A stretch of DNA of 63,108 nucleotides from an uncultured Lysobacteraceae bacterium (GTDB taxonomy: Bacteria; Pseudomonadota; Gammaproteobacteria; Xanthomonadales; Xanthomonadaceae), in NCBI GenBank assembly GCA_946480825.1, contig CAMLLG010000015.1:1-63108 (forward strand), in the 5' to 3' direction. Both the position numbers and the translations under genes were made by a program. Positions 17,827 through 27,549 of this stretch are shown here, piece after piece. Positions within the stretch are counted from its first letter, which is position 1. Each line of letters opens with the position of its first letter. Below the pieces are notes generated by a model. It searched no databases and was not told the DNA's origin. It worked only from the letters and a program-made list of their open reading frames with translations.

Positions 17827-18303
17827 ATGGATACTTCCTGGCTGATTCCCGCGGAACAGTGGGGCGAACATGCGCTGGTGGCTTTCGCCGCGCTGTTCGT
17901 GACCGCACTCGTGGTGGTGATCCATTACGAAGGCCTGCACTGGCTCGCGCATCGCTACTCCGGCCGTGCGCCGAAACGCGACCGCGGCGTCATGCTGCGC
18001 ATCATCTTCGCGCTGCTCGGTCTGCACATCGTCGAGATCTGGTGCTACGGCCTGGTGTTCTGGGGCCTGCTGATGGTGCCGGACGCCGGTTTCGTCCACG
18101 GCGCGCACGGCCTCGACAATCTGTTCGATGCGATCTATCTCTCCGCGACCACCTACACCACGCTGGGTTTCGGCGACCTCGCGCCGGTCGGCGCGATCCG
18201 GCTGTTGTCGGGCATTGAATCGCTGACCGGCTTCCTGCTGATCACATGGTCGGCATCGTTCACGTATCTGGAAATGTCGCGCTACTGGCGCCACGAAGCG
18301 TAA
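17827..18303 (+). CDS. Ion channel (Ion_trans_2-type) protein
   Basis: A 158-residue membrane protein with helices at about 18-34, 57-83 and 124-145. A pore loop at 105-117 carries TTYTTLGFGD, a variant of the K+ selectivity filter TVGYGD. There is no RCK/TrkA-N domain, so gating must be intrinsic or supplied by another protein. It lies 81 bases after prpC, probably as a separate unit. Channel family is confident; ion selectivity is inferred from the filter. Confidence 0.82.
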   Translation: MDTSWLIPAEQWGEHALVAFAALFVTALVVVIHYEGLHWLAHRYSGRAPKRDRGVMLRIIFALLGLHIVEIWCYGLVFWGLLMVPDAGFVHGAHGLDNLFDAIYLSATTYTTLGFGDLAPVGAIRLLSGIESLTGFLLITWSASFTYLEMSRYWRHEA

Positions 18304-18324
18304 GGTTGCCGTACGGCATCATGC

Positions 18325-18352
18325 AAAAAAGAAGCCGCCCGAAGGCGGCTTC
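18325..18352 (-). terminator. Terminator for the GST gene (bidirectional)
   Basis: A 9-bp stem GAAGCCGCC/GGCGGCTTC with a CGAA loop, preceded on the plus strand by AAAAAA. That gives stem plus U-run for the minus-strand transcript. It lies between the convergent channel and GST genes. Confidence 0.8.
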
Positions 18353-18382
18353 CGGAACGGCTGGACCGGGGGAGGGAAGCGG

Positions 18383-18994
18383 TCAGGCCAGACCTTCGTC
18401 ACGCAGCACTTTCTGGACCGCCGGATCGGCCTCGATCCGCGACGCGAACGCAGCGAGATTGTCCAGGCCACCGAGATCGACGCCGTTCGCGCGTGCCCAG
18501 CGATAGGTGACGTAGAGATAGGGATCGGCGATCGAACGCGTGTCGGCGAGCCAATCGCGCCCCTGCAGATGCGCATCGGCGCGCTGGAACAGCATGCGGA
18601 CCTTCGCGCGCGCCGCGTCCTTGGTCTTGTCGATGGTGGCGGCGTCTTCGAGATACGCGGTGCTGCCGAACATCGGATAGAACGCCGGATGCACGTCGGA
18701 GTTCGCGAACGCGAGCCACTTGTTCACTTCGGCGCGGCTCTTCGCGCTGCCGTCGCCACCGAGGCCCGACTGCGGATGCAGATCGGCCAGATAGTTGAGG
18801 ATCGCCGCGTTCTGGGTCAGCACCCAACCATCGTGCTCCAGCGCGGGCACCGCGCCGGCGGGATTGATCGCGAGGAATTCGGGCGTCTTGCGCTCTTCGC
18901 GACCGACCTTGATCGCCTCGTAAGGTTGTCCGATCCATTCCAGCACGATGTGATCGGCGAGCGAGCAGGCGCCGGGCGAGTAGTAAAGTTTCAT
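18383..18994 (-). CDS. gstA: Beta-class glutathione S-transferase
   Basis: A 203-residue GST: thioredoxin-like N-terminal domain MKLYYSPGACSLADHIVLEW with Cys10 of the beta class, the cis-Pro motif GAVPALEHDG, SNAIL-like QNAAILNYLAD and a helical C-terminal domain ending SIADPYLYVTYRWA. It conjugates or reduces electrophiles with glutathione in the cytoplasm. ATG 18994 was chosen over a Met four codons upstream because the family N-terminus starts at MKLYYSPG. Confidence 0.92.
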   Translation of the reverse strand: MKLYYSPGACSLADHIVLEWIGQPYEAIKVGREERKTPEFLAINPAGAVPALEHDGWVLTQNAAILNYLADLHPQSGLGGDGSAKSRAEVNKWLAFANSDVHPAFYPMFGSTAYLEDAATIDKTKDAARAKVRMLFQRADAHLQGRDWLADTRSIADPYLYVTYRWARANGVDLGGLDNLAAFASRIEADPAVQKVLRDEGLA

Positions 18995-19090
18995 GTGCGA
19001 TTCCATTGGCGTGAACCGCGATCATGGTGGCCACCGATATCGGCCTCAACCGCGCCATATGGAACGCAGTGTCGTCCGTCGACGCGCAGG

Positions 19091-19116
19091 CAAAAAGAAA
19101 GCCGCATCGCTGCGGC
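19091..19116 (-). terminator. Terminator of the SleB-like gene
   Basis: The stem GCCGCA/TGCGGC with a TCGC loop is followed, on the minus strand, by TTTCTTTTTG. It lies 39 bases after the hydrolase stop. Confidence 0.65.
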
Positions 19117-19154
19117 CTGCAAGATTCGATACCGGATCGAAACCGTCGCGCCGC

Positions 19155-19628
19155 TCAGCGGCGGACGGGTGCATCTTTCTGCGGTTTCAACGATTGCACC
19201 TTCAGGAAGGTGTGATCGCCGATGGTCGCGACCCGATAGGCATTGCGCCAGCTGGGCTGGGCGATGGACAGGGCTGCGAAGTGGCTGGCACCGGGAACGA
19301 TCTCCTGGCGTTCGCCGGGCGGGAGGGCCCAGTTGCGCTCGGCATCGAGCGCGAGGGTGATCGCCTGGGACCAGGCTTCCGCGTTGCCGAGCTGCGTGCG
19401 CGGCGACACGATGGTGGGTGCGAACTGTTTGCGGGCGGTGACGACTTCGCACATCGAGTCGCCCCACAGCCCGCTCTCTTCGCGGCGGAGCGCGACTTCG
19501 GCGACGGCCTGCTGGCCGCGGACGGGTTGATCGCGCGCTTCGAGGTAGAGGGTGGTGCTGAGACACAGTGAATCGGCGGCCTGAGGGGGCAACACCGAGG
19601 CGATCCAGAGGATCCAGGCGAGCTTCAT
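19155..19628 (-). CDS. SleB-like (Hydrolase_2) cell-wall hydrolase
   Basis: A 157-residue secreted protein with a short signal peptide (MKLAWILWIASVLPPQAA). The domain has LYLEARDQPVRGQQAVAEVALRR, which fits the xxExRGE.xxGQxAVAxVxxNR pattern of the SleB/CwlJ lytic transglycosylase fold, with Glu as presumed catalytic acid. MCEVV and KQFAP follow as in the family. Many proteobacteria have such single-domain enzymes in non-sporulating cells, where they act on peptidoglycan. It is monocistronic. Confidence 0.78.
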   Translation of the reverse strand: MKLAWILWIASVLPPQAADSLCLSTTLYLEARDQPVRGQQAVAEVALRREESGLWGDSMCEVVTARKQFAPTIVSPRTQLGNAEAWSQAITLALDAERNWALPPGERQEIVPGASHFAALSIAQPSWRNAYRVATIGDHTFLKVQSLKPQKDAPVRR

Positions 19629-20100
19629 GAGGACTCCTTGCTCCGTTGCTTCGGGCCGGCGATCGACGCTGCGGGCAGTGGATCCTGCAAAGCAGTGCGA
19701 TCGTCGGGGACGACATGGCGTACTGGGGAGGGCTGCGTGCTCTATGGCCGCTTGTAGCCCAAACGTGGACCGGGCGGGGAGTCACCCTCTCGTGGGGTGG
19801 GTTGTCGCCTGCCGCGATCTCGCGCTGGTCCCGCATCCGGTGGCGGGAAAGCGGGCGTAGGGTAGCCAGCGAAACATAACGGTGGCTGAATGGAAAATCG
19901 GAAATCTCTGATTAGACTGGAGTTTTTGTTCAAAAGGAGGCGTAAGCCCCTGTCCGAACAGGCGTATCACCACCCGCTGAGTCGTGCCAGCCCTGCTGCG
20001 GTGCGGCACTGCAAGTCGCTACCGGGGTCACGGAATGCGCGGTTTTCGGCCCTTGACGCGGCTGAACATCGGCAGGAGGCCCGACCCCCGGCCGGCGGCT
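19629..20100. other. Gene-free 472-base interval upstream of the SleB-like gene
   Basis: No convincing coding frame: reading frames across it are arginine/proline-rich read-through of fadH antisense. It should contain the promoter of the minus-strand hydrolase. The stretch at 19880-19945 is distinctly A/T-rich and holds a small inverted repeat (CCTGT/ACAGG near 19950). No known RNA family was recognised. Confidence 0.5.
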
Positions 20101-22767
<2,667 letters not shown>

Positions 22768-23883
22768 ATGAACAAGAAACTCCTCTGTGCCGCGCTGCTG
22801 AGCGGGCTGGCCGTGGCCCAGACCGCCTCCGCGCAGGACTTCGATGACCGCTGGTATCTCACCACCTCGGCCGGTTTCAACATCCAGGACGGCGCCCGCG
22901 GTACCCGCAACGCCCCGTTCGGCACCATCGGCTTCGGCAAGTTCATCAGCGACAACTGGTCGCTCGATGGCGAGTTCAACTACCAGAACCCGCACTTCGA
23001 CAACCCCGATGTGATCCGTGCGCCCTTCCAGCGCGCCGGCAATCTGAACTGGAGCCAGTACGGTGTGTCGGTCGACCTGCGCCGTCACTTCGTCGCCGAA
23101 GGTCGCAACTGGAATCCGTACGTCCTGGCCGGCCTCGGCTATCAGCGTTCGGAAGAAGAATTCGACGCCTTCCCGAGCCCGAACTCGCCGGGCGAGCGTG
23201 AAGACGGCAACCTCGCCGGCAAGATCGGTGGTGGTCTCCAGGGCGACCTGGGCCGCATCGGCATGCGCGCCGAACTCGCCTACCGCCTCGACGCCGACGA
23301 CAGCAGCGTCAACGCTGCCGACGAAAGCTGGTTCGGCGACGTCCTCGCCTCGGTCGGCTTCATCGTGCCGCTGGGTCCGGAACCGTCCGAGCCGGTCGCC
23401 GAAGCTCCGGCTCCGCCGCCGGCCCCGAACTGCGCCGACAAGGACAGCGACGGCGACGGCGTGAACGATTGCAACGACCGCTGCCCGAACTCGCAGCCGG
23501 GCGAAGCCATCGGTCCCGACGGCTGCAAGGTCCAGATCTCGATCGACCTGAAGGGCGTGAACTTCGACTTCGACAAGGCCACCCTGCGTCCGGACGCCGT
23601 CGCGATCCTGAACGAAGCCGTCGAAATCCTGAAGCGTTACCCCGACCTGCGCGTTGAAGTCGCCGGTCACACCGACCTCTGCGGCAACGACGGCTACAAC
23701 CAGTCGCTCTCGCAGCGTCGTTCGGACACCGTGTACAAGTATCTGACCGACAACGGCATCGACGCTGGCCGTCTGGCCGGCCCGAATGGTTACGGCGAGA
23801 GCCGTCCGCTCGTGTCGACCGCGCAGACCTTGCCGGAATGCAAGAACGAGACCAACCGTCGCACCGAGCTCAACGTCCAGTAA
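22768..23883 (+). CDS. OmpA-family outer membrane protein
   Basis: A 371-residue structural outer-membrane protein. The signal peptide is MNKKLLCAALLSGLAVAQTASA (cleavage before QDFDD). Residues ~25-210 form an 8-stranded barrel rich in alternating aromatics (WYLTTSAGF). A Pro-rich hinge and a TSP3-like calcium repeat (DSDGDGVNDCNDRCPN) follow. The C-terminal OmpA domain (residues ~255-371) has NFDFDKATLRPDAVAIL and VEVAGHTDLCGNDGYNQSLSQRRS, with the Asp/Arg that bind diaminopimelate. A conserved disulfide pair (CGND...PECKN) is present. SD AAGGAG sits upstream of ATG 22768. Confidence 0.93.
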   Translation: MNKKLLCAALLSGLAVAQTASAQDFDDRWYLTTSAGFNIQDGARGTRNAPFGTIGFGKFISDNWSLDGEFNYQNPHFDNPDVIRAPFQRAGNLNWSQYGVSVDLRRHFVAEGRNWNPYVLAGLGYQRSEEEFDAFPSPNSPGEREDGNLAGKIGGGLQGDLGRIGMRAELAYRLDADDSSVNAADESWFGDVLASVGFIVPLGPEPSEPVAEAPAPPPAPNCADKDSDGDGVNDCNDRCPNSQPGEAIGPDGCKVQISIDLKGVNFDFDKATLRPDAVAILNEAVEILKRYPDLRVEVAGHTDLCGNDGYNQSLSQRRSDTVYKYLTDNGIDAGRLAGPNGYGESRPLVSTAQTLPECKNETNRRTELNVQ

Positions 23884-23907
23884 TTCCGGACGCGCTCGTC
23901 GCACTCC

Positions 23908-23936
23908 CCGAAGCCCGGCCTCGTGCCGGGCTTCGG
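23908..23936 (+). terminator. Terminator of the OmpA gene
   Basis: A perfect 12-bp stem CCGAAGCCCGGC/GCCGGGCTTCGG with a five-base loop, 25 bases after the stop and followed by a weak T-rich end. Confidence 0.82.
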
Positions 23937-24069
23937 CGTTTCCGGCGCCTCTGAACGCGCATGTTTCCGGTGCGTGGTCACGATCCGTGCGATCCGTCGC
24001 TGGCTTCCGGTTGTCGCACGCACCGGGTGCGGCCTACACTCGACGGATCGATCCTGCCGAGAGCCGAGC

Positions 24070-24597
24070 ATGCGCCCCTTCCAAGTTCCCGTCGTGGCGC
24101 ATGTGCGCATCGCGAGCTGTTTCATCGGTCTTTCGATGCTCGGTTTCGTTGCCGGCGCGCAGGCTTCGGTCGATTGCACCGCGCTGAAGCCGCAACTCCC
24201 CGCGAAGGGAAATCTCCTGCAGTCCACCCCGATCGCCGAAGAACTGGCGACGCCGAATGCGCAGATCGGTTCCGGCGTCGGTTTCGCCCAGTTGTTCGTG
24301 GAAGGTACTTCGGTCGAACTGGTGCTGGCGCGCGTGAAGCACAACGAATGCCGCGCCACCGCCGCAGCCGCGCAGCCGCTGTCGGGCGCTGCGGGTGCGT
24401 ATCAACCGAAACCCGGCGATGCGCAGGCCTGGCGTTTCGACATGACCCAGAACGGCAAGCGCATGACCGCCGATGAATTCGACGCCTGGATGAAGGCGCG
24501 CGGCGTGCGGGTCGTGCAGGGGCCGGCCAAGCCTGCGGCACCGCCGCCGCCTGCGCCGGCGCCCGCTCCGGAACCGCCGAAGAAGAAACGGCGCTGA
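24070..24597 (+). CDS. Secreted protein with C-terminal 'MTQNGxRM-FDAWMKARG' motif
   Basis: A 175-residue protein with an N-terminal export signal ending near GAQAS (about residue 36). A middle region (IGSGVGFAQLFVEGTSVELVLARVKHNEC) is followed by the motif FDMTQNGKRMTADEFDAWMK, then ARGVRVVQG and a Pro/Ala tail ending in KKKRR. The same motif recurs in the lipoprotein at 25487. Its TGA overlaps a likely CTG start of the pseudouridine synthase gene. Function unknown. ATG 24070 is chosen because it begins the signal sequence. Confidence 0.7.
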   Translation: MRPFQVPVVAHVRIASCFIGLSMLGFVAGAQASVDCTALKPQLPAKGNLLQSTPIAEELATPNAQIGSGVGFAQLFVEGTSVELVLARVKHNECRATAAAAQPLSGAAGAYQPKPGDAQAWRFDMTQNGKRMTADEFDAWMKARGVRVVQGPAKPAAPPPPAPAPAPEPPKKKRR

Positions 24598-25325
24598 CCC
24601 GTCCGCGGGGCCCGCGCTACGGCATCGCACGCGTTCTTTCGAAGCGCGGCGTCTGTTCGCGGACGCAGGCGGCGGAATGGGTGCGCGCCGGCCGCGTGCG
24701 CATCGGCGGACAAGTGGTGCGCGACCCGGAGTTCGCGACCGAACCGGATCGCGACGATATTTCCATCGACGGCGATCCGATCGCATCGACCGAGCCCTTC
24801 CATCTGATGCTCAACAAGCCGCGCGGGCTGGTGACGACCGCGAGCGACGAGCGCGGTCGCGAGACGGTGTATCGCTGTTTCGACGGCGCATCGCTGCCTT
24901 GGATCGCGCCGGTCGGGCGCCTGGACAAGGCCAGCGAAGGGCTGCTGCTGTTCACGAACGATCCGCAGTGGGCGGCCGGCGTTACCGACCCTGCGTCCGG
25001 GCCGCACAAGACCTATCGCGTGCAGATCGACCGGATTCCCGACGATGCGCTGCTCGTCGCCCTGTGCGCGGGCGTGGAGGTCGATGGCGAACGCTTGTCT
25101 GCGGTCTCGGTGGTGCCGTTGCGCGTCGGCGAGAAGAACGCCTGGATCGAGATCGTGCTCGATGAAGGTCGCAACCGGCAGATCCGCCGACTGCTGGCGG
25201 CCTTCGACATCGCGACGCTGCGATTGATCCGCGTCGGCATCGGCGGTCTGACGCTGGGCGATTTGCCGAAAGGGCAATGGCGGATGTTGAGCGAAGCGGA
25301 TCTGCGTCTGATCCGCCGCGATTGA
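24594..25325 (+). CDS. Pseudouridine synthase, RsuA/RluE family; start codon uncertain (CTG)
   Basis: Isomerises a specific rRNA uridine to pseudouridine. The frame has the S4 RNA-binding helix (YGIARVLSKRGVCSRTQAAE), LNKPRGLVTT, the catalytic GRLDKASEGLLLFTND and RNRQIRRLLAAF. No ATG, GTG or TTG exists in frame between an upstream stop at 24474 and GTG 24681, yet starting at 24681 would remove the first S4 helix. The best fit is CTG at 24594, overlapping the previous TGA exactly as an ATGA junction would, preceded by a purine-rich GAAGAAGAAA. This gives 243 residues. GTG 24681 (214 residues) is the fallback start. Confidence 0.8.
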   Translation: MTRPRGPRYGIARVLSKRGVCSRTQAAEWVRAGRVRIGGQVVRDPEFATEPDRDDISIDGDPIASTEPFHLMLNKPRGLVTTASDERGRETVYRCFDGASLPWIAPVGRLDKASEGLLLFTNDPQWAAGVTDPASGPHKTYRVQIDRIPDDALLVALCAGVEVDGERLSAVSVVPLRVGEKNAWIEIVLDEGRNRQIRRLLAAFDIATLRLIRVGIGGLTLGDLPKGQWRMLSEADLRLIRRD

Positions 25326-25486
25326 GTGGCGGCGATGCATGACTCGCGATCCGTGACTCGGTTCGCATCGAAGAACGACTTCCACATCGATCTGTGCGCG
25401 ACGCCCATCTGTATTCAGACACATCGATGAGGCCGCGCCTACACTTTCGAGCGGGGGAGTCCGGGGCTCAACGAGGATTCAGATTC

Positions 25487-25810
25487 ATGCGCATCATCCT
25501 GCTGACGGCGCTCGCCGTCGTCGTCGCATTGCCCGGCTGCGCCAGCCGCGCGCCCACCGCGGGCGATCTGCCGCCACCGCCGTCCCAGGTGGCGATCGGC
25601 AAATCCAACCGTTTCGAGATGACCCAGAACGGGCGCAGGATGAGCGCCAGCGATTTCGACGCATGGATGAAGGCGCGCGGCATCCGCATCGCCAAGGGGG
25701 CGCCGGTCGCGTCTTCCCCGAAGGCGCAGCCGAAGCCCCAGCCGAAAGCGCAGACTCGGGCGCAAGCCAAAGCACAGCCCGCAGCCGCGCCGGCAAAGCG
25801 CCAACGCTGA
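25487..25810 (+). CDS. Small lipoprotein sharing the 'MTQNGxRM-FDAWMKARG' motif
   Basis: A 107-residue protein with a lipobox (ALPGC, Cys22) after a short signal. The core FEMTQNGRRMSASDFDAWMK-ARGIRIAKG matches the protein at 24070 almost residue for residue, and it likewise ends in a low-complexity basic tail (Pro/Lys/Gln/Ala, ...KRQR). The two are paralogues flanking the pseudouridine synthase. The SD-like CGAGGA lies 11 bases before ATG 25487. Function unknown. Confidence 0.7.
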   Translation: MRIILLTALAVVVALPGCASRAPTAGDLPPPPSQVAIGKSNRFEMTQNGRRMSASDFDAWMKARGIRIAKGAPVASSPKAQPKPQPKAQTRAQAKAQPAAAPAKRQR

Positions 25811-25849
25811 CATCGCCGATCGGGTCGCCACGCGCGTTTCGGCGCCCTG

Positions 25850-26245
25850 TCAGGCGGCGTCGTCCGTCTCCGGCCTGCGCCAGCGCGCGAGCCTGCTGTC
25901 GAGCAGCTGCGCGACGACTTCTTTCGCCCGTGCGTCCTGCGGGCCGCGGGCGTCGTGGCTGACGCCCTTGCCGTGATTGCACCCCGCGCAGGCCAGGGCC
26001 AGATTGCGCGCATCGTTGGCCTCGTCGCCGACCCGCGCGGTCAGTGCGGCGGCTGAGCGTTTGCCGAACCAGGCCTGGGGCACGACGTGTTCCAGGGTCG
26101 CGTGGCCCAGCGCCTCGCCGTCGGCGCGCACGTGCAGTCGCCTGCGGCAGTGCAGACAGCGCGTCCGCCATTCGCCGTTCTCCATCTGCGCCAGCGCGTC
26201 GCTGGCGAGGGCGAGCAGGAACAGTCGTCGCAGCGCGGGGCGCAC
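25850..26245 (-). CDS. HNH endonuclease-family protein
   Basis: A 131-residue protein with CLHCRRRL, then LEHVVPQAW (catalytic His region) and ARNLALACAGCNHGKG, the ββα-metal HNH fold with two CxxC zinc knuckles. Start GTG 26245 lies two bases after the kbl stop, so the gene probably depends on kbl transcription. The frame is open further upstream only as read-through inside kbl. Stand-alone HNH proteins of this size are common and their substrates are unknown. Confidence 0.75.
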   Translation of the reverse strand: MRPALRRLFLLALASDALAQMENGEWRTRCLHCRRRLHVRADGEALGHATLEHVVPQAWFGKRSAAALTARVGDEANDARNLALACAGCNHGKGVSHDARGPQDARAKEVVAQLLDSRLARWRRPETDDAA

Positions 26246-26247
26246 GG

Positions 26248-27468
26248 TCAGCCGGGGATGACGCCCAGTTCGCGGCCGATGCGCACGAACGCGTCGATCG
26301 CACGGTCGAGGTGTTCGCGGGTATGGGCGGCGCTCATCTGGGTGCGGATGCGCGCCTTGCCCTGCGGCACCACCGGGAAGAAGAAGCCGATCGCATAGAT
26401 GCCTTCTTCCAGCAGACGCTCGGCGAACTTCTGCGCCAGCGGCGCGTCGTACAGCATCACCGGGCTGATCGGGTGCACACCCGGCTTGATGTCGAAACCG
26501 GCGGCGGTCATCTTCTCGCGGAAATAACGGGTGTTCTCGACCAGACGTTCGCGCAGATCGCCGGCGGCGGCGAGCATCTCGAAGGCTTGGATGCCCGCGG
26601 CCACCACGTGCGGCGGCAGCGAGTTGGAGAACAGGTACGGACGCGAACGCTGGCGCAGCATTTCGACGACTTCGCGCTTCGCCGTGGTGAAGCCGCCGAG
26701 CGCGCCGCCCATGGCCTTGCCGAGCGTACCGGTGAAGATGTCGATCCGGTCCATCACGCCTTTCACTTCGGCCGAGCCGCGGCCGGTGGCGCCGAGAAAG
26801 CCGGTGGCGTGGCATTCGTCGATGTGCACCAGCGCGGCGTATTTCGCGGCCAGCGCGGTGATCTCGTCGAGCGGCGCGATGAAGCCGTCCATCGAGAACA
26901 CGCCGTCGCTGGTGATCATGATCGTGCGTGCGCCGTCGGCCTGCGCCTGCCGCAACTGTTTTTCGAGATCGGCCATGTCGCAGTTGGCGTAGCGGTAGCG
27001 CCTGGCCTTGCACAGGCGCACGCCGTCGATGATCGATGCGTGATTGAGGGCATCGGAGATGATCGCGTCGCGTTCGTCCAGCAGCGGCTCGAACAGGCCG
27101 CCGTTGGCGTCGAAACAGGCGGCATAGAGGATGGTGTCTTCGGTGCCGAAGAAGTCGGCGATGGTCTTCTCCAGCCGCTTGTGCAGATCCTGCGTGCCGC
27201 AGATGAAACGGACCGACGCCATGCCGAAACCGTGGCTATCGAGCGCATCCTTCGCCGCCGCGATGATGTCCGGGTGATCGGCCAGCCCGAGATAATTGTT
27301 GGCGCAGAAATTCAACACCTTGCGGCCGTCGGCGAGTTCGATCTCGGCGGACTGCGGGCTGGTGATGATGCGTTCGGACTTGAACAGGCCCTGGGCGCGG
27401 ATGGCGTCGAGTTCGTCGGCGTAGCGCGCGGTCGGGGATGGCCGGACGAGAGCGGAATCGTTGGACAT
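26248..27468 (-). CDS. kbl: 2-Amino-3-ketobutyrate CoA ligase (glycine C-acetyltransferase)
   Basis: PLP enzyme that converts 2-amino-3-oxobutyrate and CoA into glycine and acetyl-CoA after threonine dehydrogenase. The 406-residue alpha-oxoamine synthase has [14 protein letters not shown], the HASIIDG motif, the [11 protein letters not shown]sp/His pair, the PLP lysine in [13 protein letters not shown] and [15 protein letters not shown]. The start ATG 27468 gives a slightly longer N-terminus than E. coli Kbl. Its partner tdh is about 10 kb away on the same strand. Confidence 0.96.
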   Translation of the reverse strand: MSNDSALVRPSPTARYADELDAIRAQGLFKSERIITSPQSAEIELADGRKVLNFCANNYLGLADHPDIIAAAKDALDSHGFGMASVRFICGTQDLHKRLEKTIADFFGTEDTILYAACFDANGGLFEPLLDERDAIISDALNHASIIDGVRLCKARRYRYANCDMADLEKQLRQAQADGARTIMITSDGVFSMDGFIAPLDEITALAAKYAALVHIDECHATGFLGATGRGSAEVKGVMDRIDIFTGTLGKAMGGALGGFTTAKREVVEMLRQRSRPYLFSNSLPPHVVAAGIQAFEMLAAAGDLRERLVENTRYFREKMTAAGFDIKPGVHPISPVMLYDAPLAQKFAERLLEEGIYAIGFFFPVVPQGKARIRTQMSAAHTREHLDRAIDAFVRIGRELGVIPG

Positions 27469-27549
27469 GGCTGCACACGGAATGGCGTGGCCGCATAGTG
27501 TACGCGCGGCACGACGGCGACACCCTGCGCCGCCGTATCGTCGCCGAAG

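Noticed and set aside
15577..18294. A 905-codon open frame antisense to prpB, prpC and the channel gene
   Set aside because: It covers three well-supported genes, has no start context and reads as a composition artefact.
24681..25325. GTG 24681 as the start of the pseudouridine synthase
   Set aside because: It would delete the first helix of the S4 RNA-binding domain that is clearly encoded upstream in the same frame.
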